A DNA stretch of 64,000 nucleotides, taken from the IMG/VR virus record IMGVR_UViG_3300044713_000107, positions 16,847-80,846 of that record. One strand, written 5' to 3'. Both the position numbers and the translations under genes were made by a program. The notes beneath the pieces are model-generated. The model saw nothing but the letters and a program-made list of their open reading frames with translations, ran no database searches and had not been told where the DNA came from. This stretch comes from a virus. Positions 39,924 through 48,308 of this stretch are shown in pieces. Positions within the stretch are counted from its first letter, which is position 1; each line of letters starts with the position of its first letter.

Positions 39924-40237
39924 GCCGCCCTCCGGTATGAGCGCCGGCTGCGGCCGACGCCGACGTGGTTGGCGCGCTCTTCGGGGGTGAGGCCGCCTCG
40001 GATGCCGTTGCGACTCTCCGCCTTGGTGCGCTTCTCCTCGTCAAGGGCGTCGTCGAGGCAGAACTGTCGGACCGGGCAGGTGGCGCAGATGCTCTTGGCC
40101 TCTTCGACCTTCGGCAGACAGGCGGGGTCGACGTAGCTGATCGGGAAGAACAGCTCGGCGTCATCGGGGCCGCAGGCAGCGCGGACCTGCCAGTTGGTGT
40201 TGTCGGTCTCACGGATTCGGATGCGTGCGGTGCGCAT
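39920..40237 (-). CDS. WhiB-family Fe-S transcription factor (second copy)
   Basis: A 105-residue protein from ATG 40237. Ligands are Cys22, Cys51, Cys54 and Cys60, with an extra Cys40. GIRGG and a basic C-terminus (GRSRRSYRR) follow. It is diverged from the first copy. Two WhiB genes two genes apart suggest distinct targets. Confidence 0.9.
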   Translation of the reverse strand: MRTARIRIRETDNTNWQVRAACGPDDAELFFPISYVDPACLPKVEEAKSICATCPVRQFCLDDALDEEKRTKAESRNGIRGGLTPEERANHVGVGRSRRSYRRAA

Positions 40238-40274
40238 GGTGTCCTCCTTTCTGGAGGCGTGGGAGGGTTGGGGT

Positions 40275-40307
40275 GCCAGCCCGCTCAATGGCCCTGAGCG
40301 GGCTGGC
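40275..40307 (-). terminator. 13-bp perfect hairpin
   Basis: GCCAGCCCGCTCA at 40275-40287 pairs with 40295-40307 around seven bases. It separates the whiB-containing operon from genes upstream at 40312 onward. Confidence 0.75.
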
Positions 40308-40311
40308 GTGT

Positions 40312-40497
40312 TCAGTCGTCGTGGTCGAGGCCGAGGACTGCGAGGAGTTCGCGGAGTTCGGCGGCTGGCTGGCTGGTGGTGAGGGCGTGGGCGGCGAGCT
40401 TGAGCTGGGCGCGGCGCCGCTCTTTGCTGGTGTTGTGGGCGGCTCCGGCGAGTAGTGCGCCTTTGCCGTCGCCGCTGATTTCGTCGATGGCGCCCAT
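40312..40497 (-). CDS. Small helical protein
   Basis: A 61-residue protein from ATG 40497, coupled to the membrane protein by TGATG. It is Ala/Leu-rich and helical with a basic KERRRAQLK. Function is unknown. Confidence 0.5.
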   Translation of the reverse strand: MGAIDEISGDGKGALLAGAAHNTSKERRRAQLKLAAHALTTSQPAAELRELLAVLGLDHDD

Positions 40498-40709
40498 CAG
40501 CTGGACCGCTGCCCGGGGATACGGCCGTCGTTGATGGACTCGCGGACGAGTTCGAGCTTCTGGGTGGCCTTGGTGATCTCGTCGAGGTGGCGCTGGCGGC
40601 GGCGCTCGGCGATGTCGTCGATGTAGGCCCAGGCTCCGGCGAGGAAGAACAGGGCCCCGCAGATCATGAAGATCGCGAAGGGGTAGCCGTACGGGTGCGT
40701 GATGGTCAC
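40497..40709 (-). CDS. Small single-pass membrane protein
   Basis: A 70-residue protein starting at GTG 40709. A hydrophobic helix (about residues 10-30, FAIFMICGALFFLAGAWAYI) is followed by a basic coiled-coil-like tail. Confidence 0.6.
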   Translation of the reverse strand: MTITHPYGYPFAIFMICGALFFLAGAWAYIDDIAERRRQRHLDEITKATQKLELVRESINDGRIPGQRSS

Positions 40710-40744
40710 GGCGGTGGTTCCGTTCAGTCGGTGCTGGTGGTGGG

Positions 40745-41116
40745 CTAGCGCTGGCCGCGGGTGAGGATCTGCTCGGCCGTCGACCAGGGGCCGCACGGCC
40801 ACGCGATGAGCGCGCCGGTCAGGGAGCAGGCCTCGCACAGTGCGCCGGGCTGCGTGGGGTCGGCGTGCGGCCGCGGCCGGTGGCTGTCGCGGAGCTGGGT
40901 GAGGTCTTCGCGCATCCGCTTGATCTCGGCGCACGCGTTGGAGCCCTGGAACACCGCCTGCTGGACGGCTTCCATGAACTGGCGGGCCTCGTCCGGGGTG
41001 GGCGGGGCGGCGTTGGGTCCGCGGAAGCTGAAGGTGACCATGGTGACGAGCGCGGTACCGATGGCCTTGTGGGCGGTGTCGAGGTCGAACGGCGGCAGGT
41101 CGGTGGGCGTGTTCAC
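40745..41116 (-). CDS. Hypothetical early protein
   Basis: A 123-residue protein starting at GTG 41116 in a GTGA overlap. It has helical N-terminal and central parts (DEARQFMEAVQQAVFQGSNACAEIKRM) and a C-terminal CEACSLTGALIAWPCGPW motif found in other Streptomyces phage proteins. Function is unknown. Confidence 0.5.
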   Translation of the reverse strand: MNTPTDLPPFDLDTAHKAIGTALVTMVTFSFRGPNAAPPTPDEARQFMEAVQQAVFQGSNACAEIKRMREDLTQLRDSHRPRPHADPTQPGALCEACSLTGALIAWPCGPWSTAEQILTRGQR

Positions 41117-41709
41117 GGGGTGGCTCCTTCGGGCTGGAGGGTGGCGTGGACTTTGGTGACGGCGGCGAGTCCGGCGGTCATGGAGATCTCGCTCGGGCCG
41201 GCTCCGGGTAGCGCGCCGGGCGCGGTGGCCCACGCTTCGAGGGCCGCTTGGTCGCCGGTCTTGGTGCCCCAGGTGAGCGGCGGCAGGGAGTCCACGGCTG
41301 CGGGGAGGACGGGCATCGTGGGCGGGATGGCGACGATGGGGATGACGGCGGTGTCGCCTTCGCCTATCGCGTCGCGGAGTTCGGAGACGTCGACCGCCTG
41401 GGTGTCCGCGTTCGACGCGGGGGTGTCGCGGCAGCCCGGCTCGATCGGCGCCGGAACCGGCTCCGTACCGGGAACACCCGCGTCTGCGCCGAGGAGATGC
41501 TGCAGGTGCTGGACTTCGGCCCGGGAACGCCGGAGCAGGTTGAGGTGGTAGTTGGAGCGGCGGCGGGCCTCGTCACGCTCCTCCCGCATGGTGGCGAGCT
41601 CGTCGCGAAGCCGGTCAACGAGACCAGCCTCCGTGTGACGGCCCAGCCGGGGCGCATCCTCGGCAGGAGCGGCCTTCGCAGCGAAGCTGATGCGGTCCAG
41701 AAGTCTCAT
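41113..41709 (-). CDS. Coiled-coil hypothetical protein
   Basis: A 198-residue protein from ATG 41709. The N-terminal coiled coil (GLVDRLRDELATMREERDEARRRSNYHLNLLRRSRAEVQHL) is followed by a Pro-rich part. Function is unknown. Confidence 0.5.
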   Translation of the reverse strand: MRLLDRISFAAKAAPAEDAPRLGRHTEAGLVDRLRDELATMREERDEARRRSNYHLNLLRRSRAEVQHLQHLLGADAGVPGTEPVPAPIEPGCRDTPASNADTQAVDVSELRDAIGEGDTAVIPIVAIPPTMPVLPAAVDSLPPLTWGTKTGDQAALEAWATAPGALPGAGPSEISMTAGLAAVTKVHATLQPEGATP

Positions 41710-42119
41710 GCCGCAACCTCCTCGGCGGTGTTGGTGGTGATGGGCTCAAGCCATTCGTCGATCTGCTCGCCCAGCTCGGCGGCCTGCGCCTGCTCCTTGG
41801 CGTGGCGGGTCTGCCACTCCTGGTGGTCGGCGGCGTGCTGGTCGACGAGGGCGGGGATCTGCCGGAGCGCGTCCTGGAGGTCCAGGCCGTACATGGGGTG
41901 GCCGGACGCGATGGCGTCGACGGGGGTGATCCAGTCGCTGCCGTTCCAGATGGAGCGGTCGTCGACGCCGTGCCGGAAGACACCCCAGCGGCCGGAGCCG
42001 ATGAGGTCGGTCTGGACGGCGATGAGCTGCGACGGCGCGTCGGGGACGGTCCACACGAACCCGGTCGCGTGCTGCATGGCGGTGAGCAACTGGTCCTTCG
42101 TCAGCGGGCGAACGCTCAT
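41706..42119 (-). CDS. Hypothetical early protein
   Basis: A 137-residue protein from ATG 42119. It has an alpha/beta N-terminus (LTKDQLLTAMQHATGFVWTV) and a helical acidic C-terminus. No family is recognised. Overlaps couple it on both sides. Confidence 0.5.
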   Translation of the reverse strand: MSVRPLTKDQLLTAMQHATGFVWTVPDAPSQLIAVQTDLIGSGRWGVFRHGVDDRSIWNGSDWITPVDAIASGHPMYGLDLQDALRQIPALVDQHAADHQEWQTRHAKEQAQAAELGEQIDEWLEPITTNTAEEVAA

Positions 42120-42415
42120 CGGGCACCTGCCTGGCGACGCAGGCGGCCGAGCTCGGCGCGGGCCTGGGACTGCTTCCGCTCCACGTCTCGCTTCCACGGC
42201 AGGGACACCGCCACGGCCGGGATCTTCAGCATCTGGGTGTACCGCTGCAGATCGTTGAAAGCGTCGGCAGCGGTGCGCTCGCGGATCGGCTCGCTGGCCA
42301 GCTCGGCGCGGAGCGCGGCGTTGCGGATCTCCCGGTCCGCGATCTGCTGGAACAGGACCCGCTGCCACGGACTCAGGGTGCTGGTGGGGCGGACGTGCGA
42401 CGTGTCGACCGACAC
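42116..42415 (-). CDS. Small helical protein
   Basis: A 99-residue protein starting at GTG 42415, with GGAGG five bases upstream. It is mostly helical (SPWQRVLFQQIADREIRNAALRAELAS). Function is unknown. Confidence 0.5.
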   Translation of the reverse strand: MSVDTSHVRPTSTLSPWQRVLFQQIADREIRNAALRAELASEPIRERTAADAFNDLQRYTQMLKIPAVAVSLPWKRDVERKQSQARAELGRLRRQAGAR

Positions 42416-42441
42416 GAGAACCTCCAGGAAGGAGAGGGTGG

Positions 42442-42567
42442 TTACTGCTGCTCGGGGCCCGGTTCGGGCTTCTTCCGGCGCGTGTGGGGCAGCTGCGAGG
42501 CCGCGATCAGCGACAGGGCGAAGACGCCCAGGAACGCCACGACAACGGAGGTCCAATCGACGCCCAT
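42442..42567 (-). CDS. Micro membrane protein
   Basis: A 41-residue protein from ATG 42567: one transmembrane helix (about residues 6-25) and a basic Pro-rich tail. TGATG overlap with the exonuclease gene supports translation. Confidence 0.55.
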   Translation of the reverse strand: MGVDWTSVVVAFLGVFALSLIAASQLPHTRRKKPEPGPEQQ

Positions 42568-43157
42568 CAGGCACCGCCGGTGACGGCGTCGTAGAGGTCG
42601 CGGGCCCAGCGGCAGTCGCCGAGCGCGGTGTGAGCGACATCGCCGGACGGGCGCGGCACACCGACCGCCTCGGAGATCTCCCACGACCGCCACGGACGAC
42701 CCAGCGCCGCGGTCTCGCCGTGCGCGTACAGCCAGCCGGCTGCCATCGCGACGACGTCGTCAGGCCGGTAGTGCCACGGGATGCGCCTGCCGTGGTCCTG
42801 CAGCAGCGCGGTCAGGAACCGGTCGTCGAACGCCGGGTTCGACCCGATCAGAACCCCGCCGCTGAGAGTGTCCTGGAGGTCGTAGAGGAACTCCGGGAGC
42901 GTGAGCCGGAAGGTGGGCTTGCCGTCAACGATGCAGGCGGCGTCCCAGCCGTCTGGGACGACGAACCGCTCGTGGTAGCGGCCGATCTCCAACGCCTTCG
43001 GCTCGGCTTCGGTCAGGTCGGGGCGGACCTGCCACACCGTCTCGACGTCCTTCGCGTCGGGCTCGCGGAGGATGACCGCGATCTCCCACACGTGGTGACG
43101 TCGCACATCGAGGCCCGTGGTCTCCGTGTCGACGAAGATCAGGTTCTGGTCAGCCAC
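42567..43157 (-). CDS. DnaQ-like 3'-5' exonuclease
   Basis: A 196-residue protein starting at GTG 43157. ExoI has LIFVDTETTGLD with Asp10 and Glu12; ExoII has GSNPAFDDRFL; ExoIII has DVAHTALGDCRWARDL with His and Asp. It is a DEDDh exonuclease like DNA polymerase III epsilon or RNase T. It probably trims or proofreads during phage replication or recombination. No polymerase gene is adjacent. Confidence 0.88.
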   Translation of the reverse strand: MADQNLIFVDTETTGLDVRRHHVWEIAVILREPDAKDVETVWQVRPDLTEAEPKALEIGRYHERFVVPDGWDAACIVDGKPTFRLTLPEFLYDLQDTLSGGVLIGSNPAFDDRFLTALLQDHGRRIPWHYRPDDVVAMAAGWLYAHGETAALGRPWRSWEISEAVGVPRPSGDVAHTALGDCRWARDLYDAVTGGA

Positions 43158-43257
43158 GACGACCACCACCCCGACGCCCGGTCAGCCACGCGTCGACACC
43201 CAGGAGCAGCAGCGCCGCAATCGCGACCGCCCACACACCCCACATCGGCCCAGTCAC
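43150..43257 (-). CDS. 35-residue membrane micro-protein
   Basis: It starts at GTG 43257 in a GTGA overlap with the BRO-N gene and ends inside the exonuclease start (GTGGCTGA). One hydrophobic helix (VWAVAIAALLLLGVDAWL) is followed by a basic tail. Coupling on both sides argues for translation. Confidence 0.55.
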   Translation of the reverse strand: MTGPMWGVWAVAIAALLLLGVDAWLTGRRGGGRRG

Positions 43258-43982
43258 GCCGACTCACCGCCCTGGATCGCCGGGAACTCGCGGCCGATGG
43301 CGTCGAGCTCCAGGAGCATCTGCACGTTGTCCGACGCGGCCTGTATCCGGCGCACCGTCACCAAGGCGACACCGACGAGGTACTGCACGGCGTGCGCGTG
43401 GATCTCCCAGCGCGTGTCGGTCGGCCAGAACAGGTCCTCGTACTGCTTGCGCGGCGCGCCCGTGAGCTTGAGGATGCTCGCGGACTTGAGGACCCGCTTC
43501 CAGGCGTGCTCGTCCATGCCGAGGCCGTGGTGTGCCCGGCCAATCGCCGCAGCGGCCTCCCACGACAGCGTCGTCGGCAGCGACCCGTGGACGCGGTCGC
43601 CGCCGGGCAGCTCGTACCGGCCGTGCTTCCTCAGGGCCGGCAGGACGTCGTGGAAGATCCACCGCTGGAACCGTTCGACCTGAGCCCGGATCTCCTCGTT
43701 CTTGATCCGCGCTGCCTGCCGCTGACCGATCACCCGATACAGGCCCGGCTCGGAGATGAAGCGCACTTCCTGCAGGCCACCGGGGGTGGGAGCTAGTGCC
43801 CACCCTTTCTCGTCCTCTGGAATGGATCGGAGCATGTCCTTAGCCGATCCGAAAGCCAGGCCGCGCGCGATTCCCGGCGCCAGCGCGCGGAAGGAGTCAC
43901 CAGCCGCGATGAGCTCGATATCGAACTCGCTGTTCGTAAAGTGCTCGATGCCCGACTGTGGGTGCATGTTGGGAGTCGCCAC
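43254..43982 (-). CDS. BRO-N domain protein, antirepressor-like
   Basis: A 242-residue protein from ATG 43982. The N-terminal BRO domain has FDIELIAAGDSFRALAPGIARGLAF and FISEPGLYRVIGQRQ; a helical C-terminal domain follows, with FQRWIFHDVLPALRKHGRYEL linking the two. Phage proteins of this design act as antirepressors or bind DNA during induction. It heads the transcription unit downstream of the recombination genes. Confidence 0.8.
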   Translation of the reverse strand: MATPNMHPQSGIEHFTNSEFDIELIAAGDSFRALAPGIARGLAFGSAKDMLRSIPEDEKGWALAPTPGGLQEVRFISEPGLYRVIGQRQAARIKNEEIRAQVERFQRWIFHDVLPALRKHGRYELPGGDRVHGSLPTTLSWEAAAAIGRAHHGLGMDEHAWKRVLKSASILKLTGAPRKQYEDLFWPTDTRWEIHAHAVQYLVGVALVTVRRIQAASDNVQMLLELDAIGREFPAIQGGESA

Positions 43983-44021
43983 GGAGGGTGCTCCTTCCTC
44001 TGGTTGGTTCGGATGGATCAG

Positions 44022-44050
44022 GCGGGGCCGCAGGCGCAGGACGGCCCCGC
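44022..44050 (-). terminator. 9-bp hairpin
   Basis: GCGGGGCCG at 44022-44030 pairs with CGGCCCCGC at 44042-44050 between the 44058 stop and the BRO-N start. Confidence 0.65.
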
Positions 44051-44057
44051 GAGATGG

Positions 44058-44504
44058 CTAGAACGGGTGGGTCTCAATCCGGCCGCCAGCACCGCGCAGC
44101 GACGGCACCGTCCGCATTGCCTCCAGCACCAGCCGGTCGACACGGGTCTCGATGTCCGTCAGCCCGGCGTTGTCAGCGGCGAGCTCCAGCTCTCGGGCCC
44201 TGGCCGCCTGCTCGTCGCTGCCAGACACGTACGCGCCGGCGATGTGTCGAGCCAGGTCGCTACGCAGCGCATCCACACGGCTCGTCGCGGTTTCGGCTTT
44301 TGGAGGAGCCCACGCTGCGGGGCTTCCGCCGAGGGCGACGATCCGGGAGCGGGCCTCGTCTGCGACGTCCACGCCGCCGCGCCTGAGCTCCTCCGCGATC
44401 GACCATGCCCACGTGCGGGTCGCCAGCGGGCCATCGAGCATCGCCTCCGCCAGGTGGCCCACGACGACACGCAGCAGGACGGCAGACTCCAAGTTGGCGT
44501 TCAT
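44058..44504 (-). CDS. Helical protein after the annealing-protein gene
   Basis: A 148-residue protein from ATG 44504, coupled to the upstream gene. It is almost all helical and Ala/Arg/Glu-rich. No family is recognised; a recombination accessory role is possible from position. Confidence 0.5.
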   Translation of the reverse strand: MNANLESAVLLRVVVGHLAEAMLDGPLATRTWAWSIAEELRRGGVDVADEARSRIVALGGSPAAWAPPKAETATSRVDALRSDLARHIAGAYVSGSDEQAARARELELAADNAGLTDIETRVDRLVLEAMRTVPSLRGAGGRIETHPF

Positions 44505-45520
44505 GCCGCACCGCCCATCAAGAGACGCGACGTGGTGGCCTGGATCGGGCCGACACCGGCCTGGGACGGCTGCATGTCGTGCTCGTTGACGAACTCGGCG
44601 TCCACCTGCTCACGCGACAGACCAAACCGCTCACCCGCCGCGTACAGCGCAGCCAGTGCGTCCTCGTGGGACGGCTCCGCCTCGGTCTTCTTCGCAGCCC
44701 GCTTCGGCGCAGGGGCCTGCGTGATCTCGTCGATGGTCTGACGCGGCGCAGGGAACTCCTCCTCCACGCTGATCTCGCCCCGCTGGATCGACCGGAACGT
44801 GATGCTCAGCTGCGCCACGTCGTGCTCCGTCCACTTCGCCGACGGACGACCACCGAGGCGCTTCTCCAGCTGATCCGTGGTCACCCCCAGGCCGGCGAAA
44901 GCCCGGATCGCGTCCGCGATGCGCTGCGGCAGCGGCACACCACCGCCGTCGCGGAGCGTCTGGTTGCACAGCTCCTTCGCCTTCTCGACGAACCACGGCG
45001 GGAGGATCGCGAAGATCGCCTCACGGACCCGGCGGGCACCGTTGTTCGCGTTGTTCTCGTAGATGTCCCGCATGTCCGTGAGCTTCTCCGGGCCGCCCTT
45101 CTTGTCCCTCATGTGCGGGACGATGAACGTGGAGGCGTTGCGGGTGTTCGTCTGCACGTCCCACGCGAACGCCTGCATCTCCGACTGGGCGTAGTCGTCG
45201 TCACGGCGCATCTCCGTCAGCCCGTATTGGACGTTGCCCCAGCAGCGGGCGAGCTCGCGGGCCAGGTGCACCGAGGGGCCGGTCACGGCGCCGCCAGCGC
45301 GGGGGAAGCGGTAGAACGCCTTCTCTGCGAGACCCATCTGGCGGCAGGACATCTCCAGCTCGACCAGGGCCTGCTGGACGTTGCGGGGGCACTGCTGGGC
45401 GACGACGATCGCGGCCTGGACCTCGGCGACGGCGCGGGACTGCTCGACGGCGGTTCCCTGCCCGAGCCGGGCCGGAACGGGGGGCGCCTGCACGGTCGCG
45501 GGCGCGTACTGCTGACTCAT
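44501..45520 (-). CDS. Putative single-strand annealing protein (RecT-like role)
   Basis: A 339-residue protein from ATG 45520 (MSQQYAPATVQAPP) with AGGAG upstream. It has RAVAEVQAAIVVAQQCPRN, GPSVHLARELARCWGNVQYGL and TFIVPHMRDKK, then a Pro/Lys-rich linker and a C-terminal segment. I do not see the canonical RecT motif. Its size, position directly downstream of a RecE-like exonuclease and conservation pattern suggest the annealing partner. Alternative: a structural or DNA-binding protein. Confidence 0.6.
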   Translation of the reverse strand: MSQQYAPATVQAPPVPARLGQGTAVEQSRAVAEVQAAIVVAQQCPRNVQQALVELEMSCRQMGLAEKAFYRFPRAGGAVTGPSVHLARELARCWGNVQYGLTEMRRDDDYAQSEMQAFAWDVQTNTRNASTFIVPHMRDKKGGPEKLTDMRDIYENNANNGARRVREAIFAILPPWFVEKAKELCNQTLRDGGGVPLPQRIADAIRAFAGLGVTTDQLEKRLGGRPSAKWTEHDVAQLSITFRSIQRGEISVEEEFPAPRQTIDEITQAPAPKRAAKKTEAEPSHEDALAALYAAGERFGLSREQVDAEFVNEHDMQPSQAGVGPIQATTSRLLMGGAA

Positions 45521-45530
45521 CGAAAGGCTC

Positions 45531-46394
45531 CTATCGGTACTCGCGCTCAACCCAGGCGGGGAGCGTGATCTCAGGCAGTCGGGGGCGGGCGTCGACCATG
45601 TAGTCCGACCACTCGCCGGAGGCGGTGCACTCGGCGTAGGCGTAGATCGCCATCTCGGCGAACCGCTTGCCGATGTCCAGGGCGACCGTGTCGAGCTCGA
45701 CGATCGTGATCAGGTACGGGGCGGTCTTCTCCTGGAACACGAACCGGAACCACGGGTCGGGGTCGCACAGGCCCAGGGCCTTCACGCCGGCCAGGTACCA
45801 GGCGGCCTGGATGTGGTAGCCGTACTTCCACACATCCCGCTGGATCGAGTCCAGGTCTGCGGCGGTGGTCGTCTTGTAGTCGACGACCTGGTCGGGGCGC
45901 AGCCAGTCGGGGCGGCATCGCAGCGTCACACCCGTGCCGTGGTGCAGCCAGTACAGGGACTGCTCGGCGTGGCCGGTGCCCGGGGCGAACAGCGCGCCGG
46001 CGACCGGGTGGTCCCGTACGACGCGGGCCATGGCCTGGAGCTCGACGTACTGGCTCTCCAGGACGGGGACGGCACCGCGGGCGCGCGCTTCTTCCTGCGC
46101 CTCCTCGGCGGCCTTGGACCGCCAGCTGTTGAACTCGCAGACCGCGATCTCCGGGCCGTCGTCCAGGATCAGGGTGTGCGCGGCGGTGCCGAAGTCGAAG
46201 TGCGGCTTCGGCCCCTCCGGGTGGTCCATCGCGTACCGGAACTTCGCCGGGCACGACGGGGCAAGGAGCTTCCGCGCGCCCGACGACGACAGCGTTGTGG
46301 TGTCGGCGTGGTACTCGGCGAGCGGGATGTCGGAGTACACGCCCGGCTCACGCGACGCCGCGAGAGGTATCGGTGTCTCAGCCAGCAACGTCAT
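45531..46394 (-). CDS. RecE-like/PD-(D/E)XK exonuclease (DUF3799 type)
   Basis: A 287-residue protein from ATG 46394. YSDIPLAEYHADTTTLSSSGARKLLAPSCPAKFRYAMDH and FDFGTAAHTLILD are the entry motifs of RecE C-terminal/DUF3799 nucleases. The catalytic part is RCRPDWLRPDQVVDYKTT (D...D-Y-K). YGYHIQAAWYLAGVKAL is the usual QxxxY helix. It resects double-stranded ends to feed the annealing protein encoded next. Confidence 0.88.
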   Translation of the reverse strand: MTLLAETPIPLAASREPGVYSDIPLAEYHADTTTLSSSGARKLLAPSCPAKFRYAMDHPEGPKPHFDFGTAAHTLILDDGPEIAVCEFNSWRSKAAEEAQEEARARGAVPVLESQYVELQAMARVVRDHPVAGALFAPGTGHAEQSLYWLHHGTGVTLRCRPDWLRPDQVVDYKTTTAADLDSIQRDVWKYGYHIQAAWYLAGVKALGLCDPDPWFRFVFQEKTAPYLITIVELDTVALDIGKRFAEMAIYAYAECTASGEWSDYMVDARPRLPEITLPAWVEREYR

Positions 46395-46656
46395 AGCGGG
46401 GGCCGTCCGATCGGGTGTAGTAGCGGCGGCCGGGGGTCTCGTGCAGGTCCAGGACGCCCTCGGCGTGAAGACGTGCCAGGTCGTGGCGCATGGTGCGGCG
46501 CAGGATGTGCGTGAGGCGGGCGTCGTGGTGGTACAGGCGCTTCAAGCGGCCGGGCGTCCACTCGCCGCTCTGGCGGTCCACGGCGGCACGCAGGATCGCG
46601 AGGCGCTCACCAGTCCTGAGCGGCAGGGCCTTCATCGGCTGCACGGTGGTCGTCAT
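46378..46656 (-). CDS. Winged-helix-like small protein
   Basis: A 92-residue protein from ATG 46656 overlapping the exonuclease start by 17 bases. RLAILRAAVDRQSGEWTPGRLKRLYHHDARLTHILRRTMRHDLARLHAEGVLDLHE resembles a wHTH. It may regulate the recombination genes. Confidence 0.6.
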   Translation of the reverse strand: MTTTVQPMKALPLRTGERLAILRAAVDRQSGEWTPGRLKRLYHHDARLTHILRRTMRHDLARLHAEGVLDLHETPGRRYYTRSDGPRYDVAG

Positions 46657-46886
46657 GCCGCACCGCCAGTCGTGACCTCACGCCGCACGGTGTAGGTGCC
46701 GTTGGGGCGGATCAGGACGGTGTCGCCGAAGTACGCCACAATGTGGTCCGGGCGCCGGCCGATCCGCATCCCGACGGTGATGATCTCGTCGCCGATCCAC
46801 GTCGTGAACGGCTTCGCGAAGACGTTGAACCGGTCGAGCTCCGCGTCGATCAGCGGATAGCTCGCGGGCGTCAGCAGGCGGTTCAT
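46653..46886 (-). CDS. Small beta-rich protein
   Basis: A 77-residue protein from ATG 46886. EIITVGMRIGRRPDHIVAYFGDTVLIRPNGTYTVRRE is beta-rich. No family is recognised. Confidence 0.5.
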   Translation of the reverse strand: MNRLLTPASYPLIDAELDRFNVFAKPFTTWIGDEIITVGMRIGRRPDHIVAYFGDTVLIRPNGTYTVRREVTTGGAA

Positions 46887-47251
46887 GCGGCCTCGACCGC
46901 CTCGTGGTTGTCGGTGGCGTGCTTGTCCTGGCGGGCGCACCAGGCCGAGCAGTACGCCTGACCGGCCGCGACGATCTGCGGGCAGTACACGTGAGCGCAC
47001 TGGGACACGGCAGCCCAGGCGGCAGTGGCCTGACGCGTCGACCAGGTGAAGTTGTGGCCGTTCACCAGCGCGCCGTGCACGTCCGTGCCCTGCTCGGCGT
47101 GGTCCACAGCGCACACCACGAACCCCGTAACCGAGCCCGTGTGCGGCATGTTCGACGGGCACAGGACCGGCTCGGCTCGCTGCACCGGGGCGGGGATGTC
47201 CCACAACTTGGCGTTCTCGCCCGTGTACTGGGCCAGCGACACGGCGCTCAC
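46883..47251 (-). CDS. Cys-containing early protein
   Basis: A 122-residue protein starting at GTG 47251 in a GTGA overlap. The C-terminal half (CAHVYCPQIVAAGQAYCSAWCARQDKHA) holds four Cys and is probably zinc binding. Function is unknown. Confidence 0.5.
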   Translation of the reverse strand: MSAVSLAQYTGENAKLWDIPAPVQRAEPVLCPSNMPHTGSVTGFVVCAVDHAEQGTDVHGALVNGHNFTWSTRQATAAWAAVSQCAHVYCPQIVAAGQAYCSAWCARQDKHATDNHEAVEAA

Positions 47252-47460
47252 GCGGCACGCGCCATGCTGTGCAGGGCGCGGATCTCGTCCGCCGCGTCGC
47301 CGTGCAGCAGGCACGAGCCGCTGTCCGCGACCGCGTGCGCCACCACGTTCTTCGGCCCCCACGACTGGTCCATGCACAGGCGGGACACCTGGATCGACAG
47401 TTCACGGACCGTCAAACCCAGCTCGGCCGCCAGGTCGTTCACACTGATCTGCGCGCTCAT
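47248..47460 (-). CDS. Small HTH-like protein
   Basis: A 70-residue protein from ATG 47460. ISVNDLAAELGLTVRELSIQVSRLCMDQSWG has the look of an HTH; the rest is helical. A regulatory role is inferred. Confidence 0.55.
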   Translation of the reverse strand: MSAQISVNDLAAELGLTVRELSIQVSRLCMDQSWGPKNVVAHAVADSGSCLLHGDAADEIRALHSMARAA

Positions 47461-47777
47461 GCCGCCGCCCCCATCTCGGGGAGCTGGTCGCCGCGGACCA
47501 CCGTGACGGGGAACTCGTGGACCGTCGCCGTCGCCGTAGCAAGGTGGTCGGTGACGTGCGCGTCCGGGCGCTGGTCTGCGTAGTCGTACAGGGCGACGAT
47601 CCACGCCGACCACGCCGTCACCGAGTCGACCAGGACGATCAACACGTCCGCCCGCTCGATGATCTCCGTGGCCTGCCAGGCGGCAGGAAGCTGGTCGTCC
47701 GCCTGCAAGAGCGCCATCAGCGCCTCACTCGCGGGGGAGTGCGATCCGATCGGACCGCTACTCTGGGAAGGCGTCAT
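47457..47777 (-). CDS. Hypothetical early protein
   Basis: A 106-residue protein from ATG 47777. It has a Rossmann-like stretch (RADVLIVLVDSVTAWSAWIVALYDYA). No family is recognised. Confidence 0.5.
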   Translation of the reverse strand: MTPSQSSGPIGSHSPASEALMALLQADDQLPAAWQATEIIERADVLIVLVDSVTAWSAWIVALYDYADQRPDAHVTDHLATATATVHEFPVTVVRGDQLPEMGAAA

Positions 47778-47859
47778 CGCCTACTCCTTCGGTTGAACCT
47801 GAAGTGGGTGGTGGTGCTGGGCCGTCCGGTGACGCGGGCGGCCTTCTTCTTTTCCGCTG

Positions 47860-48063
47860 CTATGCGGCGGCGGGGCCGGCGTGCTGCTCGATGAGCAGGG
47901 CGTCTTCGGCGCGGCGCTGGATGATGCGGGCTTCGATCGCTTCAACGGTCTTGTCCGGGTGGCCCGGATACCAGGCGGCCTCGGCGGCTTCGCGGGCGGG
48001 GAGGGATTCGCGGGCTTCGATGGCGCGGATGTAGGCGCGGGCGAAGTCGTCTATGGCGCTCAT
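47860..48063 (-). CDS. Small helical protein after the Cro-like gene
   Basis: A 67-residue protein from ATG 48063, ATGA-coupled to the Cro-like gene. It is helical and charged. Function is unknown. Confidence 0.5.
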   Translation of the reverse strand: MSAIDDFARAYIRAIEARESLPAREAAEAAWYPGHPDKTVEAIEARIIQRRAEDALLIEQHAGPAAA

Positions 48064-48308
48064 GCGGCGACCGGCTCGGGCTCGGCGTTGTCGTCCTCGT
48101 TGAGGATGAGTCCGTCGACGGTGAGGCCGTAGGGACGGCCAAGAGCTCGGAAAGTCGCGACCTTGGGTTCGTTGGTGGCGTCGGGTCGGGCGAGTCGGGA
48201 GATGGTGGCCGGGGAGACGCCGGTTCGGGCGGAGATCATGGTGTCGGTGGTGTCTCCGTGAGCCTTTGCTGCTGCCCGGAGTCGCTCGACGTTGAGGCGG
48301 GTGGTCAT
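48060..48308 (-). CDS. XRE-family Cro-like regulator
   Basis: An 82-residue protein from ATG 48308 with AGGAGG upstream. LNVERLRAAAKAHGDTTDTMISARTGVSPATISRLARPDATNEPKVATFRALGRPYGL is a complete HTH, with a short acidic tail and no oligomerisation domain. It is the first gene of the leftward early operon and divergent from the repressor gene, the position of Cro. Confidence 0.8.
   Translation of the reverse strand: MTTRLNVERLRAAAKAHGDTTDTMISARTGVSPATISRLARPDATNEPKVATFRALGRPYGLTVDGLILNEDDNAEPEPVAA

Noticed and set aside
41802-43796. A 664-codon plus-strand open frame
   Set aside because: It is opposite the exonuclease, BRO-N and several coupled minus-strand genes; it has low-complexity composition and no domain.
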